This document shows positions 62,739 through 64,000 of a DNA stretch of 64,000 nt, in pieces. This DNA is from Pyxidicoccus caerfyrddinensis (GTDB lineage Bacteria; Myxococcota; Myxococcia; Myxococcales; Myxococcaceae). The stretch is taken from positions 248,001-312,000 of the forward strand of contig NZ_JAAIYA010000007.1 of the NCBI RefSeq assembly GCF_010894405.1, written 5' to 3'. Every line of letters begins with the position of its first letter. The first letter of the stretch is position 1. Under the pieces are notes generated by a model. That model had not been told where the DNA came from. It made no database searches and worked only from the letters and a program-made list of their open reading frames with translations. A program made the position numbers and the translations under genes.

Positions 62739-62774
62739 GCCGGCGGCGTCGCGACAACCTGAGGAGGGACTTTC

Positions 62775-64000
62775 ATGGAGGAGCTTCCCACCCCGGATGC
62801 TCCCGGCGTCGCGAGTGTGCCACCGGGCACACGCGTCGGAGTCGGAGTACCGGGACACAACGAGACCACACCGGGAGCCCGGCGGCGCGCGCTGTTCTAC
62901 GCGCGCCAGGCCATGCGTGTGAGCGAGGTGCGCGACCTCTCCGGGTTCGACGCGCTGGAGTCGGAGTGGAACGACCTGGTGTCGCGCACGGACGACCAGG
63001 TCTTCTACCGGCACGAGTTCCTTCGCTGCTGGCTGCGGCACTTCGCGCCGGAGGGCCGGCTGCGCATCCTGACGGGGCGTGACGCCGAAGGCCGGCTGGT
63101 GGCGGTGCTGCCGCTGCGCGCGCAGCGGGGACGGCAGTACGGGATGCCGGTGCGGCAGTTGCTGTCGCTGACGAACAAGCACTCGTGCCGCTTCGACTTG
63201 CTGGCGGAGGACCCGCGCCGCGCGGCGACCGCGTTCCTGGCGCACCTGATGGAGGACCCGAGCTGGGACGTGCTGCGGCTGGCGGATGTGCCCGACGGCG
63301 GCGCGGCCTTCGCGGTGCTCGCGGCGGCGCGCCGGGTGGGCCTGCCCTGCGGGACGTGGGAGAGCGCACGCTCGCCGTACGCGAAGCTGCCGGACGCGGT
63401 GGACACGTGGCAGCGCGAGCGGGGACGGCAGTCCAAGCCGCTGCGCCGTCGGCGTCGCCGGCTGGAGGAGCGCGGCCGGGTGACGCTGGAGCGGGTGACG
63501 GGCGGAGAGCGCCTGGCGGAGCGGCTGGAAGAGGGCTTCGCGCTGGAGCGCAGCGGCTGGAAGGCGCAGCGAGGGACGGCGATTGCGCAGAGCCGGAAGC
63601 GGCTGGCGTTCTACTCGGACCTGGCGGAGGTGGCGGCGAAGGCCGGCTGGCTGGGGCTGTACTACCTGCGGCTGGGCACGCAGGCCATCGCGTTCCAATA
63701 CGGGCTGGAGTACGGCGGCCGGTACCTGGCGATGAAGCCGGGCTACGACGAGAGCTTCGCGGAGGTGAGCCCGGGGCAGTTGCTGACGGAAGGGCTCATC
63801 CAGGACTGCATCGGCCGTGGAGTGACGGAGTTGGATTTGCTGGGGGACGACGCGCCCTTCAAGCGGGAGTGGACGGACACGGTGCGTCCGCACCACTGGT
63901 TGTTCATCTACCGGAACTCGCTGAGAGGCCGTGCGATGTATCGGGCGAAGTTCCGCTGGGCCCCCGTGGCCCGGAGAATGGTGGGGAAATGGGTCCGACG
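62775..64000 (+). CDS. FemAB/CelD-type GNAT acyltransferase (partial, runs off right edge)
   Basis: At least 408 residues. After a short N-terminal tail, MRVSEVRDLSGFDALESEWN opens a CelD/BioF2-like double GNAT fold: FYRHEFLRCWLRHFAPEGRL, LVAVLPLRAQRGRQYGMPVR, then ALERSGWKAQRGTAIAQSR, AIAFQYGLEYGGRYLAMKPG and ELDLLGDDAPFKREWTD. These enzymes acylate polysaccharides or add amino acids. The ATG at 62775 follows GAGGAGGGAC at good spacing, 36 bases after the CapB-like stop, so it is probably the sixth gene of the operon. No stop is reached by 64000. Confidence 0.85.
   Translation, partial: MEELPTPDAPGVASVPPGTRVGVGVPGHNETTPGARRRALFYARQAMRVSEVRDLSGFDALESEWNDLVSRTDDQVFYRHEFLRCWLRHFAPEGRLRILTGRDAEGRLVAVLPLRAQRGRQYGMPVRQLLSLTNKHSCRFDLLAEDPRRAATAFLAHLMEDPSWDVLRLADVPDGGAAFAVLAAARRVGLPCGTWESARSPYAKLPDAVDTWQRERGRQSKPLRRRRRRLEERGRVTLERVTGGERLAERLEEGFALERSGWKAQRGTAIAQSRKRLAFYSDLAEVAAKAGWLGLYYLRLGTQAIAFQYGLEYGGRYLAMKPGYDESFAEVSPGQLLTEGLIQDCIGRGVTELDLLGDDAPFKREWTDTVRPHHWLFIYRNSLRGRAMYRAKFRWAPVARRMVGKWVR

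Overview
The window is a high-GC chromosomal segment of a myxobacterium, most likely Myxococcaceae (Myxococcus, Corallococcus or Pyxidicoccus). The evidence is a strong bias to G or C at third codon positions, the complete type IV pilus (T4P) cluster in the gene order known from Myxococcus xanthus, a PilA very close to the M. xanthus pilin at both ends, and many lipoproteins and two-component genes.

Region 1 (1-28495, almost all minus strand) reads right to left as pilB, pilT, pilC, pilS, pilR, [insert], pilA, pilG, pilH, pilI, pilD, pilS2, pilR2, pilM, pilN, pilO, pilP, pilQ, then a lipoprotein gene, a Roadblock/LC7 gene, efp, accB and accC (cut by the left edge). It encodes the extension and retraction ATPases, platform protein, prepilin peptidase, pilin, alignment complex, secretin, two sensor/sigma-54-activator pairs and the PilGHI ABC transporter. 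pilA has a clear sigma-54 promoter and its own terminator. Between pilR and pilA, on the opposite strand, sit three overlapping genes (17139-21252): a two-part membrane protein with a spermidine-synthase-like domain, and a membrane sulfatase-superfamily enzyme.

Region 2 (28705-44458) is mixed: ribF, trmB, a response-regulator diguanylate cyclase, a protein with a proline- and RGG-rich tail plus what looks like an Hfq/Sm-like domain, a cupredoxin-like protein, an exonuclease-DinG helicase fusion, a Uma2-type nuclease-fold protein, a HEAT/HAMP gene pair, a sedolisin lipoprotein, a basic histone-like protein and a porin-like outer-membrane protein.

Region 3 (44567-64000, plus strand) is the most unusual part. 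An apparent six-gene operon (46072 to beyond the right edge) encodes a double CapC-like membrane protein with a large soluble tail, two very large beta-rich envelope proteins (one ending in an outer-membrane barrel), a putative metal-dependent hydrolase, a 1531-residue CapB-like amide ligase with a HEAT-like N-terminal half, and a FemAB/CelD-type acyltransferase. A lipoprotein just upstream (44567-45847) is a paralogue of the hydrolase, and the tail of the CapC-like protein appears to carry degenerate copies of the same fold. I read this as an undescribed Gram-negative system that makes, moves across both membranes and trims an amide-linked polymer related to poly-gamma-glutamate. The product is not known.

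No tRNA, rRNA, CRISPR array or insertion sequence was recognised. Many long open frames antisense to real genes are by-products of the base composition and were left out.
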